Shown: positions 6,657-14,169 of the stretch, piece after piece
Position numbering within the stretch: the first letter of the stretch is position 1
How the letters are laid out: each line of letters starts with the position of its first letter
Program-made: the position numbers and the translations under genes
Assembly (NCBI GenBank): GCA_016197405.1
Contig: JACPVR010000034.1
Span: 1-38,567, forward strand
DNA: 38,567 nucleotides
Origin: Mycobacterium sp.
GTDB lineage: Bacteria; Actinomycetota; Actinomycetes; Mycobacteriales; Mycobacteriaceae
Reading direction: 5' to 3'
The notes under the pieces: model-generated
What the model was told of the DNA's origin: nothing
The model's input: only the letters and a program-made list of their open reading frames with translations
The model's database searches: none

Positions 6657-8423
6657 GTGCTTTTGGAATCAGTTGCCATTCACGGATTCCGTTCGATCCA
6701 AGAAAATCTGACGATCAGCATTGGATCACCGACAATCCTGGCGGGACACAATGATTCGGGTAAGAGTGCGGTCATCGACGCCGTCGCATTCCTACTCGAC
6801 GGGCTGAAGCTCACCGACCGTGATCGCACCTACGGAGCGCCGGGTCCAGACGGTACCCCGACGCGTGTCACCGAGACAGTGGTCGAAGGCACGTTCGCGC
6901 TTCGCGACAATGAGCAAGAGCAGCTGTCGCTGCCATCGCCGCTCCGGATACGCCGCGTCTACCGAGAAAGCGGCACAGCCCTCGAAGTTCTCGCGGCCGT
7001 CCCGGTTAACGAGGCACTGCGGGATATTGGCGCGCAGGACGTGAAAGCCTTGAAGTTCAGGCTAAGCAGCCTCGGCCTGCCCCAGACTGGTAACAAGCCA
7101 GAGTTGGTGGCGCGGCTTGAAGAACTGGTGCCCAACGCCGAGAAGTCCGACATGTGGATGCCAGCAAGCACCGAATTGAAAAGGGCATTGCCGCGGGTTC
7201 AACGCTTTGATGCGACATCGACACAGAACCCCGAGGAAGCAATTCTCGCCACCCTCAAAACATCCTATGCTGCTCATACCGAGGACGAGACGATCAAAGG
7301 CGATCTGAACAGTCTGACCGTCCAGCTTCAAGATCGAGTGGTGACGGACGCCGAAGCTCTGCGCGAGCACATCAAACTGAAATGTGGGGATATCGGCGAA
7401 ATTCACATTCACCCTGTCGTGCGACTCGACAGCGGACTCAAATCGCTCGAAGTAAGCGCAGTCAACGAACGCGGCGAGCAAGTGCACCTCGGTCAATCTG
7501 GAACGGGAAGGTCACGCCGAATCGCCCTTGCCGTATGGGAGTTCAATGCCAATCTTCTAAGTGGATCGGGTGAGGACACTGTGCTTCTCTACGATGAGCC
7601 CGACACCCATCTGGACTACCGCCATCAACGCGGCTTTATGAAGTTGCTCGATGAGCAAGCGAAACTTTCCAATGTCCGCACGGTTGTCGCAACTCACTCG
7701 ATGAATCTCATTGATGGAGTGGATATCTCGAAGGTCGTGCACCTTCGGCACGTGAACAGCCGCACGACCGCTGATCAGATCACGGATGACTCCGAAGTCG
7801 GTGCTCATTTGGGCGCAATCGCTGCATCACTCGGGCTCAGAAACACTGTCCTATTGCATGAGCGGTTGTTCGTGGGTGTTGAAGGGCCGACCGAAAGCAG
7901 AGCGCTTCCCGTGCTATTCAAGCTCGCAACCGGCCGGCACCTACAGGCGTGCGGAATCGCCATCTGGCCGTGCGATAACAACGACGGTGCCCTTCGGTTC
8001 GCAAAGTACTTGCACACTCATGGGAGAGCTGTCTTGATCGTTGTCGATGAGGACTCACGGGATCTCAGGATTTTCTCGGAACCACGTTTGGCGGCTAACG
8101 GACTCAGCCTCGACACTCACGTGCTGACCGTAGGCGTTCGCGAGTTTGAAGACACGTTCACCGATGAACAGTGGGCATCCTGCGCGAATGGCGCATGGCC
8201 CAGAACAGATGATCGCCCGTGGGAACCATCGGACTTCTGTGCTCACCGGGAAGGCAAATTCAGTTCGCAGGTAGAGGGAATGATCCGCGAAAACAGCACT
8301 GTCGAAATAAGCGGCAAACCCGAAATTATGACCACTCTCGCCGTCGGACTTCGCACCCCCGACGAAGTTCCCGAAAAGCTACGGGAATTGTTTGACGAGT
8401 TGATTGCGCGCGCCGAGTATTAA
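6657..8423 (+). CDS. OLD-family ATPase/Toprim nuclease with inserted SAP-like motif
   Basis: GTG 6657 is chosen because TGGGGGA lies 6 bases upstream and the product then starts VLLESVAIHGFRSI, as OLD proteins do; ATG 6573 would add an unlikely 28-residue leader. The protein has 588 residues. The N-terminal ABC-type ATPase has Walker A GHNDSGKS (30-37), signature-like HLGQSGTGRSRR (about 277-288), Walker B LLYDEPDTHLD (Asp313/Glu314) and switch ATHS (His347). The Toprim domain follows, with FVGVEGPTES (Glu409, Glu413) and IVVDEDSRD (Asp464, Asp466). Residues about 127-158 match a SAP DNA-binding motif (LKFRLSSLGLP, then GNKPELVARLEELV), inserted in the ATPase lobe. OLD-type nucleases include phage P2 Old and Gabija GajA, which act in phage exclusion. 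No UvrD helicase partner is present. Confidence 0.85.
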   Translation: MLLESVAIHGFRSIQENLTISIGSPTILAGHNDSGKSAVIDAVAFLLDGLKLTDRDRTYGAPGPDGTPTRVTETVVEGTFALRDNEQEQLSLPSPLRIRRVYRESGTALEVLAAVPVNEALRDIGAQDVKALKFRLSSLGLPQTGNKPELVARLEELVPNAEKSDMWMPASTELKRALPRVQRFDATSTQNPEEAILATLKTSYAAHTEDETIKGDLNSLTVQLQDRVVTDAEALREHIKLKCGDIGEIHIHPVVRLDSGLKSLEVSAVNERGEQVHLGQSGTGRSRRIALAVWEFNANLLSGSGEDTVLLYDEPDTHLDYRHQRGFMKLLDEQAKLSNVRTVVATHSMNLIDGVDISKVVHLRHVNSRTTADQITDDSEVGAHLGAIAASLGLRNTVLLHERLFVGVEGPTESRALPVLFKLATGRHLQACGIAIWPCDNNDGALRFAKYLHTHGRAVLIVVDEDSRDLRIFSEPRLAANGLSLDTHVLTVGVREFEDTFTDEQWASCANGAWPRTDDRPWEPSDFCAHREGKFSSQVEGMIRENSTVEISGKPEIMTTLAVGLRTPDEVPEKLRELFDELIARAEY

Positions 8424-8809
8424 CGAACGCGTCGGGCAACCATTCGGGCGCGACGTTGTGCGTTAGTCGGCGCGCTCCAGTTGTGGTAACGGACCGAGGC
8501 CGCCCACTCAAGCCCATGGGACCGCTCTTCGCGGCCGCACCACCGGCACCCGTTGGGGGCCGGAGCCCGTCTGTGACGGACGTGCGTACGGATCGACACA
8601 GCCGCCTCCTCGGTTCCTCGCGGGTCATATTAGAGTCCGGCACGCTCTGACCTGTGTCAATGACCAATTTCACAGGCCACGACACGGTTCCAACAAACCT
8701 GTTGCCCGCAAAATTTCTGTCTGGCGAGTTCAGCGCGTGCTACCGGCAGGCAGTTGGGCTTGTTCAGACCACCGGCTTTTGCGGTAAATCCCGGCCGAAC
8801 ACCCCCGGC
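8424..8809. other. 386-base intergenic stretch inside the island, nothing convincing
   Basis: This stretch separates two converging genes (nuclease rightward, repeat protein leftward). Short ORFs on both strands lack ribosome sites, codon bias and recognisable text. No strong hairpin, tRNA or repeat was found by eye. It may hold the two transcription stops or decayed sequence from the element's lost genes. Confidence 0.5.
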
Positions 8810-9249
8810 TCAAATGCCGTAAGCCTCACGAATCAACGCAGCTTCACGCCGATATCCGATCTGGTTCAAGTATCGAAGCAACAATGGGATCGGCGGCCAG
8901 TTCCGCAGGGGTGACCGTGACTCGACACCAGAATAGGCACCGCCGCCTGGTCCGCTGAATAGCCCGCCCCCGGCCCGCTGTATAGACCGCCGCCCACGCC
9001 GGTGTATAGACCGCCCCCGACACCGATGTAAGCACCACCGCCAACACCGGTGTAGGCACCACCACCAACGCCGGTGTACAGACCGCCCCCGGCACCCGTG
9101 TACAGACCACCGCCAACACCGGTATACCGATTGCGCGGCCAACCTTTGGGATCAATCCAATCCATATCGAGGAGGCTATCCGCCGGGTCCGACAACTTTC
9201 GGCGGCTGCACATGCAACGCGTTTGGCGCTTGAGACGCTCCCGGGACAT
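8810..9249 (-). pseudogene. GGGLYTG-repeat protein, interrupted by a one-base frameshift
   Basis: Read leftwards, one frame gives DMDWIDPKGWPRNRYTGV and then glycine-rich units of the form YTGVGGGL/A. That frame fails after YSGPG. The next frame continues the same repeats (GGGLFSGPGGGAYSGV) and ends with a conserved-looking tail (NWPPIPLLLRYLNQIGYRRE, then ALIREAYGI). Adding one base to the run of five C at 8967-8971 would join the two into one protein of about 146 residues. Either the gene is broken, the assembly lost a base in a homopolymer, or the shift is programmed. Proteins with YTGPGGG repeats and an N-W-P-P tail recur among bacteria, to my memory, without known function. The start is uncertain: ATG 9249, 9216 or 9171 lack ribosome sites. 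Confidence 0.6.
8924..9126 (-). repeat. 24-base tandem repeats coding for Y(T/S)GxGGG(L/A)
   Basis: Eight full units of 24 bases and one partial unit run in tandem. They encode in order YTGVGGGL, YTGAGGGL, YTGVGGGA (twice), YIGVGGGL, YTGVGGGL, YSGPG then the frameshift, FSGPGGGA and YSGV. The period is an exact multiple of three except at 8967-8971. Such arrays expand and contract by slippage and are prone to assembly error. Confidence 0.85.
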
Positions 9250-9313
9250 TGACCCGCTAATGGACACCCAATCCGGTGCGCGGTAGCTCCCGAGGATGGC
9301 ACTGAACTGCAAA

Positions 9314-9360
9314 AACCTTGGTGGGCGCGGAGGGTTTCGAACCCCCGACCGCTGGTGTGT
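9314..9360. repeat. Right attachment repeat within tRNA-Val
   Basis: This is the partner of 6257-6303 (46 of 47 bases identical). It comprises the 3' half of the functional tRNA-Val gene from the anticodon loop to CCA, plus five bases beyond. Recombination between the two copies would excise the 3.1-kb island and leave an intact tRNA. Confidence 0.85.
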
Positions 9361-9393
9361 AAAACCAGAGCTCTACCACTGAGCTACACGCCC
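9319..9393 (-). tRNA. tRNA-Val (anticodon TAC)
   Basis: The minus strand folds as a complete cloverleaf of 75 bases. The acceptor GGGCGTG pairs with CGCGCCC (one G-T pair), the D-arm is GCTC...GAGC, and the anticodon stem CTGGT/ACCAG holds loop TTTACAC with anticodon TAC. The T-arm is GGGGG-TTCGAAA-CCCTC with one wobble or mismatch, followed by discriminator A and an encoded CCA. TAC reads GTA/GTG valine codons. Its 3' half serves as the attachment site of the island. Confidence 0.95.
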
Positions 9394-9403
9394 GGACCGC
9401 AGC

Positions 9404-9433
9404 ACGATACCTGGCGAGAGGTCGTGCACTCAA
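9404..9433 (-). promoter_or_regulatory. Probable tRNA-Val promoter
   Basis: On the minus strand TTGAGT (9433-9428) and TATCGT (9409-9404) are separated by 18 bases and end about 10 bases before the tRNA 5' end at 9393. This is a good sigma-A-like arrangement for a stable RNA gene. Confidence 0.5.
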
Positions 9434-9507
9434 AACGCCGCTGTTGTAACGCCAGGGCGGAGATCGGGCCCGCTGACCGTCGTGCGGTTACCTTCGCCGC
9501 GCGCAGG

Positions 9508-9978
9508 TCAGCGGCTCGGCGCCGAAACCGCCTCCAACGCCCGCACCCACACCGCCGGGTCGCGCGCCTGGCCGGGCTCGTTGCACTCCGCGAATCGAAC
9601 TATGCCGTCCCGATCGATGACGAAGGTGCCGCGGTTGGGGAACCCGGTCTCGGAGTTGAAGACCCCGTATGCCTGCGCCACCGCGCCGTGCGGCCAGAAA
9701 TCGGACAGCATCGGGAAGGTGAAACCGGAGCTCGTGGCCCACACCTTGTGCGTCGGCGGCGGTCCGACCGAGATCGTCAGCGTCGCCACGTCGTCGTTCT
9801 CATACGAGCCCAGGTGTTCCCGGATCTCGTCGAGCTCGCCCTGACAGATCCCGGTGAAGGCAAGCGGAAAGAACACCAGCAAGACGTTCTTGCGCCCGCG
9901 GTAGTCAGAAAGCCCGACGGGGCGGCCGTTCTGGTCCTTGCAGGTGAAGTCCGGAGCCGGTGTGCCCGGCGCGAGCAT
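9508..9978 (-). CDS. ahpE: One-cysteine peroxiredoxin AhpE
   Basis: 156 residues, close to the 153 of M. tuberculosis AhpE (Rv2238c). The peroxidatic site PLAFTGICQGEL matches P-x-x-x-T-x-x-C, with Cys45. The conserved Arg of the active site lies in PNRGTFVIDRDG. No resolving cysteine is placed as in 2-Cys enzymes, so AhpE recycling depends on low-molecular-weight thiols (mycothiol with mycoredoxin in mycobacteria). It reduces peroxides and peroxynitrite in the cytoplasm. ATG 9978 overlaps the stop of the DUF3052 gene (ATGA), so the pair is translationally coupled. Confidence 0.92.
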   Translation of the reverse strand: MLAPGTPAPDFTCKDQNGRPVGLSDYRGRKNVLLVFFPLAFTGICQGELDEIREHLGSYENDDVATLTISVGPPPTHKVWATSSGFTFPMLSDFWPHGAVAQAYGVFNSETGFPNRGTFVIDRDGIVRFAECNEPGQARDPAVWVRALEAVSAPSR

Positions 9979-10400
9979 CAGCGTGTCTTGCCCTGCGACT
10001 TCGGTTGCACCAGCCGACTGGCACTCCAGTCGCCCAGATTCGCCGATGATGTCTGCGCCAGGCCTGCTGTCGGCGCCGATTCGGCGATCTCAGCGGGTAA
10101 CACATGTCCGGGCCTGCCGGTCTTGGGTGTGAGAACCCAGATAACCCCGTCGTCAGCCAGCGGTGTGATGGCGTCCATGAGCGCGTCGACCAGGTCGCCG
10201 TCACCGTCGCGGTACCACAACAACACCACGTCGATCACCTCGTCGGCGTCCTCGTCGAGCAATTCGCTACCGCAGGCGTCTTCGATGTCGAACCGGATGG
10301 CGTCGTCGGTGTCGGTGTCCCAACCCAGCTCCTGCACAACCTGATCTTTTTCGATGCCCAGCCTGCGGGCGTAGTTCGGGGCGTCGTCCGCCGCGACCAC
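9978..10400 (-). CDS. DUF3052 family protein (Rv2239c-like)
   Basis: 140 residues from GTG 10400, which is preceded by a near-perfect ribosome site AAAGGAGGT (minus strand, 10414-10406). The family core is visible: NYARRLGIEKDQVVQELGWD, the acidic stretch SELLDEDADEVIDVVLLWYR, then GDLVDALMDA and WVLTPKTGRPG. DUF3052 proteins are conserved in actinobacteria, small and cytoplasmic, and their role is unknown. The stop overlaps the ahpE start by ATGA, so in this lineage it is produced together with the peroxiredoxin. That context suggests, but does not show, a part in peroxide stress. Confidence 0.88.
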   Translation of the reverse strand: MVAADDAPNYARRLGIEKDQVVQELGWDTDTDDAIRFDIEDACGSELLDEDADEVIDVVLLWYRDGDGDLVDALMDAITPLADDGVIWVLTPKTGRPGHVLPAEIAESAPTAGLAQTSSANLGDWSASRLVQPKSQGKTR

Positions 10401-10504
10401 CGTGGACCTCCTTTACCCAGTCAGCGCGCTGCCGAATGGCCTCAATCGTCGCACAGCCTCGGCAGACGGTCATTGCCACATGCTCGAATCGATACCTGTC
10501 GGTT

Positions 10505-11053
10505 TCAATACGATGCGTCGCAGAGATTGAGGGCGTTGGACCGTGCGTCGTTGAGCTGGCGGATCGCGATGTTGAATTGGTCCGGCGGCAGCCGGTCGGC
10601 GATCGCCGACCCAGCCCCGCGCGCGGCGTCCGACCAGGCTTTAAGCCCGTCGGCGATGTCCTGCGGCAGCGCGCCGCCGCTGTCGGCGGCAACCCGGTCG
10701 GCACTGTCGTCCAACTTCACCGTCGCCTCGATCGCCGCGGCCAGCGGGTCATCGGGCCCTTGACCGTTGATCGCATCCACATACTTGTTGACCGCGTCGA
10801 CCGAGTCCGCACTCGTCGTCGACAGCGTCTCGCACGCGGTGTGGATGGCGGCGGTGGTCAGTGACGCCTGGCGCTTGCTCTCCTGCGCGCTGGACGTCGC
10901 CGCCGACTCCGCCACCGACGCGGTGACCGAGGACCGGTAAACGGGAGCCTCGGACCGATCGGCCGCCGGATCACCACCGGTGATGCTGGTGCACCCGGCC
11001 GCCAGCACCAGCGCAACGACGCCGGCGTGCCAGCACGGCAAACGCCGACGCAT
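10505..11053 (-). CDS. Putative lipoprotein (Rv2240c-like position)
   Basis: From ATG 11053 the 182-residue product begins MRRRLPCWHAGVVALVLAAGC, a short lipoprotein signal with lipobox LAAGC, so Cys21 would be lipidated. GTG 11089 is an alternative start that adds 12 basic residues; neither has a clear ribosome site. The mature part is Ala/Ser/Asp-rich and probably helical (AESAATSSAQESKRQASL, later KAWSDAARGAGSAIADRL), with two further cysteines (HTACETL and NLCDASY at the very end) that could pair outside the membrane. The function is unknown. It is divergent from aceE. The much longer leftward frame reaching 11881 is antisense to aceE and was not accepted. Confidence 0.75.
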   Translation of the reverse strand: MRRRLPCWHAGVVALVLAAGCTSITGGDPAADRSEAPVYRSSVTASVAESAATSSAQESKRQASLTTAAIHTACETLSTTSADSVDAVNKYVDAINGQGPDDPLAAAIEATVKLDDSADRVAADSGGALPQDIADGLKAWSDAARGAGSAIADRLPPDQFNIAIRQLNDARSNALNLCDASY

Positions 11054-11195
11054 ACCGGCGAGCCGCAGCGATCCGCGCCGACGGTGCACGGGCCAACCGA
11101 TCAGCACAGCCGCAGACGTTACCGGCTCACGACCCGCATCGTCCCGGTCCGCCGAATCAAACCTCCACCACATCAGCAAGTGGGGTTTGATAGGG

Positions 11196-11209
11196 GGTGA
11201 CGACTCACC
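11196..11209. promoter_or_regulatory. Inverted repeat in the aceE upstream region
   Basis: GGTGA-CGAC-TCACC is a perfect 5-base-arm palindrome flanked outside by GGG on the left and TACCCCC on the right, about 46 bases upstream of the aceE TTG. It could be an operator or a 5' leader hairpin. No known regulator is assigned. Confidence 0.35.
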
Positions 11210-11254
11210 TACCCCCGAGACATCGTCACCCGTGCAGTCCCAAAAGGAGCAGAA

Positions 11255-14044
11255 TTGACCACCGAGTTTGTGCGCCAGGACCTGGCCCAAAGCTCTGCAA
11301 ACACAGCCGAACCCGATCGTGTGCGGGTGATACGCGATGGCGTTGCCTCGTATCTGCCCGATATCGACCCCGACGAGACCGGTGAATGGCTGGAGTCCTT
11401 CGACGATCTGTTGTCGAGGTCCGGCCCGGCGCGCGCTCGCTACCTGATGCTGCGGCTGCTCGAGCGCGCCGGTGAGCAGCGCGTCGCGATCCCTGCGCTG
11501 ACCTCGACCGACTACGTCAACACCATTCCCACCGAGCTGGAACCGTGGTTCCCCGGTGACGAGGATGTCGAGCGCCGCTACCGCGCCTGGATCCGCTGGA
11601 ACGCCGCGATCATGGTGCACCGCGCACAGCGCCCGGGCGTCGGCGTCGGCGGCCACATCTCCACCTACGCCTCCTCGGCCGCGCTCTACGAGGTGGGCTT
11701 CAACCACTTCTTCCGCGGCAAATCGCATTCCGGCGGCGGCGACCAGATCTTCATCCAGGGCCACGCCTCCCCCGGCATCTATGCCCGCGCCTTCCTGGAG
11801 GGCCGGCTGACCGCCGACCAACTCGACGGTTTCCGGCAGGAGCACAGCCATCCCGGTGGCGGTCTGCCGTCCTACCCGCACCCGCGGCTCATGACCAACT
11901 TCTGGGAGTTCCCGACGGTGTCGATGGGCCTAGGCCCGATGAACGCCATCTATCAGGCCCGGTTCAACCACTACCTGCACGACCGCGGCATCAAGGACAC
12001 CGCCGATCAGCATGTGTGGGCGTTCCTCGGCGACGGTGAGATGGACGAGGCCGAGAGCCGCGGCCTGACGCACATGGCCGCGCTGGAGGGTCTGGACAAC
12101 CTGACCTTCGTCATCAACTGCAACCTGCAGCGCCTCGACGGGCCGGTGCGCGGTAACGGCAAGATCATCCAGGAGCTGGAATCGTTCTTCCGCGGCGCGG
12201 GCTGGAACGTCATCAAGGTGGTGTGGGGCCGCGAATGGGATGCCCTGCTGCACGCCGACAAAGACGGCGCCCTGGTCAATCTGATGAACACCACCCCCGA
12301 CGGTGACTTCCAGACCTACAAGGCCAACGACGGCGCCTATGTCCGCGACCACTTCTTCGGCCGGGACCCGCGCACCAAGGCGCTCGTCGACCCGATGACC
12401 GACGCCGAGATCTGGAACCTCAAGCGCGGCGGCCACGACTACCGCAAGGTCTACGCCGCCTACCGCGCCGCGATGGAACACAAGGGTCAGCCCACGGTGA
12501 TCCTGGCGCACACCATCAAGGGCTACACGCTGGGTAAGCACTTCGAAGGCCGCAATGCCACCCACCAGATGAAAAAGCTTGCGCTGCAAGACCTCAAGGA
12601 CTTCCGCGACACCCAGCGCATCCCGATCACCGATGAGCAGCTCGAGCAGGATCCCTATCTGCCGCCGTACTACCACCCCGGCCCGGAAGCCCCCGAGATC
12701 CGCTACATGCTGGACCGGCGCCGCGCACTCGGCGGTTTCCTGCCCGAGCGCCGCACCAAGACCAAGGTGCTCACGCTGCCTGGTCGCGACGCCTACAAGG
12801 CACTCAAGAAGGGATCGGGCAATCAGGAGGTGGCCACCACCATGGCCACTGTGCGGACCTTCAAGGAGTTGTTGCGGGACAAGAACATCGGGCCCCGGTT
12901 GGTGCCGATCATTCCCGACGAGGCCCGTACGTTCGGTATGGACTCGTGGTTCCCGAGTCTGAAGATCTACAACCGCAACGGCCAGCTCTACACCGCCGTG
13001 GATGCCGAACTGATGCTCGCCTACAAGGAGAGCGAAGTCGGCCAGATCCTGCACGAGGGCATCAACGAGGCCGGCTCGACGGCATCGTTCACCGCGGTCG
13101 GCACCTCCTATGCCACCCAGAACGAGCCGATGATCCCGATCTACATCTTCTACTCGATGTTCGGGTTCCAGCGCACCGGCGACGGTTTCTGGGCCGCCGC
13201 CGACCAGATGGCCCGCGGCTTCGTGCTGGGTGCCACCGCGGGACGCACCACGCTGACCGGCGAGGGTCTGCAGCACGCCGACGGGCACTCGTTGCTGCTG
13301 GCGGCGACCAACCCCGCGGTGGTGGCCTACGACCCGGCATTCGCCTACGAGATCGCCTACATCATCGAAAGCGGTCTGCAGCGGATGTACGGGGAGAACC
13401 CCGAGAACGTCTACTTCTATATGACGATCTACAACGAGCCCTACAGCCAGCCTGCCGAGCCGGAGAACTTCGATCCCGAGGGCGTGCTGCGCGGAATGTA
13501 CAAGTACAAGCCGGCCACCGAGAAGCGCACCAGCACAGCGCAGATCCTGGCCTCCGGCGTGGCGATGCCCGAGGCGCTGCGGGCCGCGGGCATGTTGGCC
13601 GACGAATGGGATGTCGCCGCCGACGTCTGGTCGGTGACCAGCTGGGGCGAGCTCAACCGCGACGGTGTGACGATCGAGAAGGAACTGCTGCGCCATCCCG
13701 ACCGGCAGGCCCCGACGCCGTATGTCACCAAGGTGCTCGCCGACGCGACGGGCCCGGTCGTGGCGGTATCGGACTGGATGCGCGCGGTACCCGAGCAGAT
13801 CCGGCCGTGGGTGCCCGGCACGTACGTCACCTTGGGCACCGACGGTTTCGGCTTCTCCGACACCCGGCCGGCTGCCCGGCGCTACTTCAACACCGATGCC
13901 GAGTCGGTGGTGGTGGCGGTACTGGAGGCGCTGGCGCGGGACGGCGAGATCGACCCGTCGGTGGCGATCGCGGCGGCCAAGCAGTACAAGATCGACGATG
14001 TGCTGGCGGCCGGCGTCTCGTTCAAGGACACCGGCAGCGCCTAG
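11255..14044 (+). CDS. aceE: Pyruvate dehydrogenase E1 component (homodimeric)
   Basis: 929 residues, the full length of AceE, which decarboxylates pyruvate with thiamine diphosphate and passes the acetyl group to the lipoyl E2, making acetyl-CoA. The cofactor motif runs from GDGEMDEAES (Gly259) to VINCNLQRLDG about 30 residues on, the GDG-N-N-type site. HIKGYTLG-like and EGLQHADGHS segments are also typical. The start is TTG 11255, with AAAAGGAGC about 6 bases upstream, a good ribosome site that outweighs the rare start codon. The gene stands immediately before mabR and FAS-II, linking the acetyl-CoA supply to fatty acid elongation. A long leftward frame of 706 codons covering it is antisense and not a gene. 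Confidence 0.95.
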   Translation: MTTEFVRQDLAQSSANTAEPDRVRVIRDGVASYLPDIDPDETGEWLESFDDLLSRSGPARARYLMLRLLERAGEQRVAIPALTSTDYVNTIPTELEPWFPGDEDVERRYRAWIRWNAAIMVHRAQRPGVGVGGHISTYASSAALYEVGFNHFFRGKSHSGGGDQIFIQGHASPGIYARAFLEGRLTADQLDGFRQEHSHPGGGLPSYPHPRLMTNFWEFPTVSMGLGPMNAIYQARFNHYLHDRGIKDTADQHVWAFLGDGEMDEAESRGLTHMAALEGLDNLTFVINCNLQRLDGPVRGNGKIIQELESFFRGAGWNVIKVVWGREWDALLHADKDGALVNLMNTTPDGDFQTYKANDGAYVRDHFFGRDPRTKALVDPMTDAEIWNLKRGGHDYRKVYAAYRAAMEHKGQPTVILAHTIKGYTLGKHFEGRNATHQMKKLALQDLKDFRDTQRIPITDEQLEQDPYLPPYYHPGPEAPEIRYMLDRRRALGGFLPERRTKTKVLTLPGRDAYKALKKGSGNQEVATTMATVRTFKELLRDKNIGPRLVPIIPDEARTFGMDSWFPSLKIYNRNGQLYTAVDAELMLAYKESEVGQILHEGINEAGSTASFTAVGTSYATQNEPMIPIYIFYSMFGFQRTGDGFWAAADQMARGFVLGATAGRTTLTGEGLQHADGHSLLLAATNPAVVAYDPAFAYEIAYIIESGLQRMYGENPENVYFYMTIYNEPYSQPAEPENFDPEGVLRGMYKYKPATEKRTSTAQILASGVAMPEALRAAGMLADEWDVAADVWSVTSWGELNRDGVTIEKELLRHPDRQAPTPYVTKVLADATGPVVAVSDWMRAVPEQIRPWVPGTYVTLGTDGFGFSDTRPAARRYFNTDAESVVVAVLEALARDGEIDPSVAIAAAKQYKIDDVLAAGVSFKDTGSA

Positions 14045-14058
14045 CCGCACCCGCCGAG

Positions 14059-14106
14059 CGTGCGCTCAGATCGAATTTCGCAGCGAAATCCCGATCTGAG
14101 CGCACG
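14059..14106. terminator. Long perfect hairpin after aceE
   Basis: CGTGCGCTCAGATCG (14059-14073) pairs fully with 14092-14106. Inside it, ATTTCGC (14075-14081) pairs with GCGAAAT (14083-14089) around a one-base loop, with small bulges between. The result is a stem of 22 paired bases beginning 15 bases after the aceE stop. There is no T-tract, as is common for mycobacterial stops. It should end aceE transcription before the mabR promoter. Confidence 0.75.
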
Positions 14107-14169
14107 TTCGCGGCCTCTGCGATCCATAACTTGTAGCTTCCGGATATAAAACCGGCGTAGCTTTTAGGG

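Larger units (their letters stand above)
6257..9360. mobile_element. 3.1-kb genomic island integrated in tRNA-Val, no integrase
   Basis: The island is bounded by 47-bp direct repeats derived from the 3' half of tRNA-Val, the usual scar of tyrosine-recombinase integration. The intact tRNA is retained at the right end. Inside are an OLD-family ATPase/Toprim nuclease, a GGGLYTG-repeat protein gene with a frameshift, and a possible small reverse-strand ORF at the left. Codons in the nuclease gene end in A or T far more often than in the flanking genes, so base composition also marks it as foreign. No integrase, excisionase or replication gene is visible. The element is therefore either a decayed remnant or a small passenger mobilised in trans. 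Confidence 0.8.

Noticed and set aside
8654..8914. 86-codon rightward ORF between the two island genes
   Set aside because: It lacks a ribosome site and overlaps the conserved C-terminal end of the repeat-protein gene on the other strand.
8924..9126. Regular 24-base repeats considered as a CRISPR array
   Set aside because: Units are contiguous with no unique spacers and code for an 8-residue peptide repeat; no cas genes are present.
11054..11881. Long N-terminal extension of the lipoprotein frame
   Set aside because: It lies antisense to aceE and would bury the lipoprotein signal in the middle of the protein.
11930..14050. 706-codon leftward frame opposite aceE
   Set aside because: It is an antisense shadow produced by strong G/C third-position bias of aceE; its text is His/Val/Arg-rich with no family resemblance and no ribosome site.
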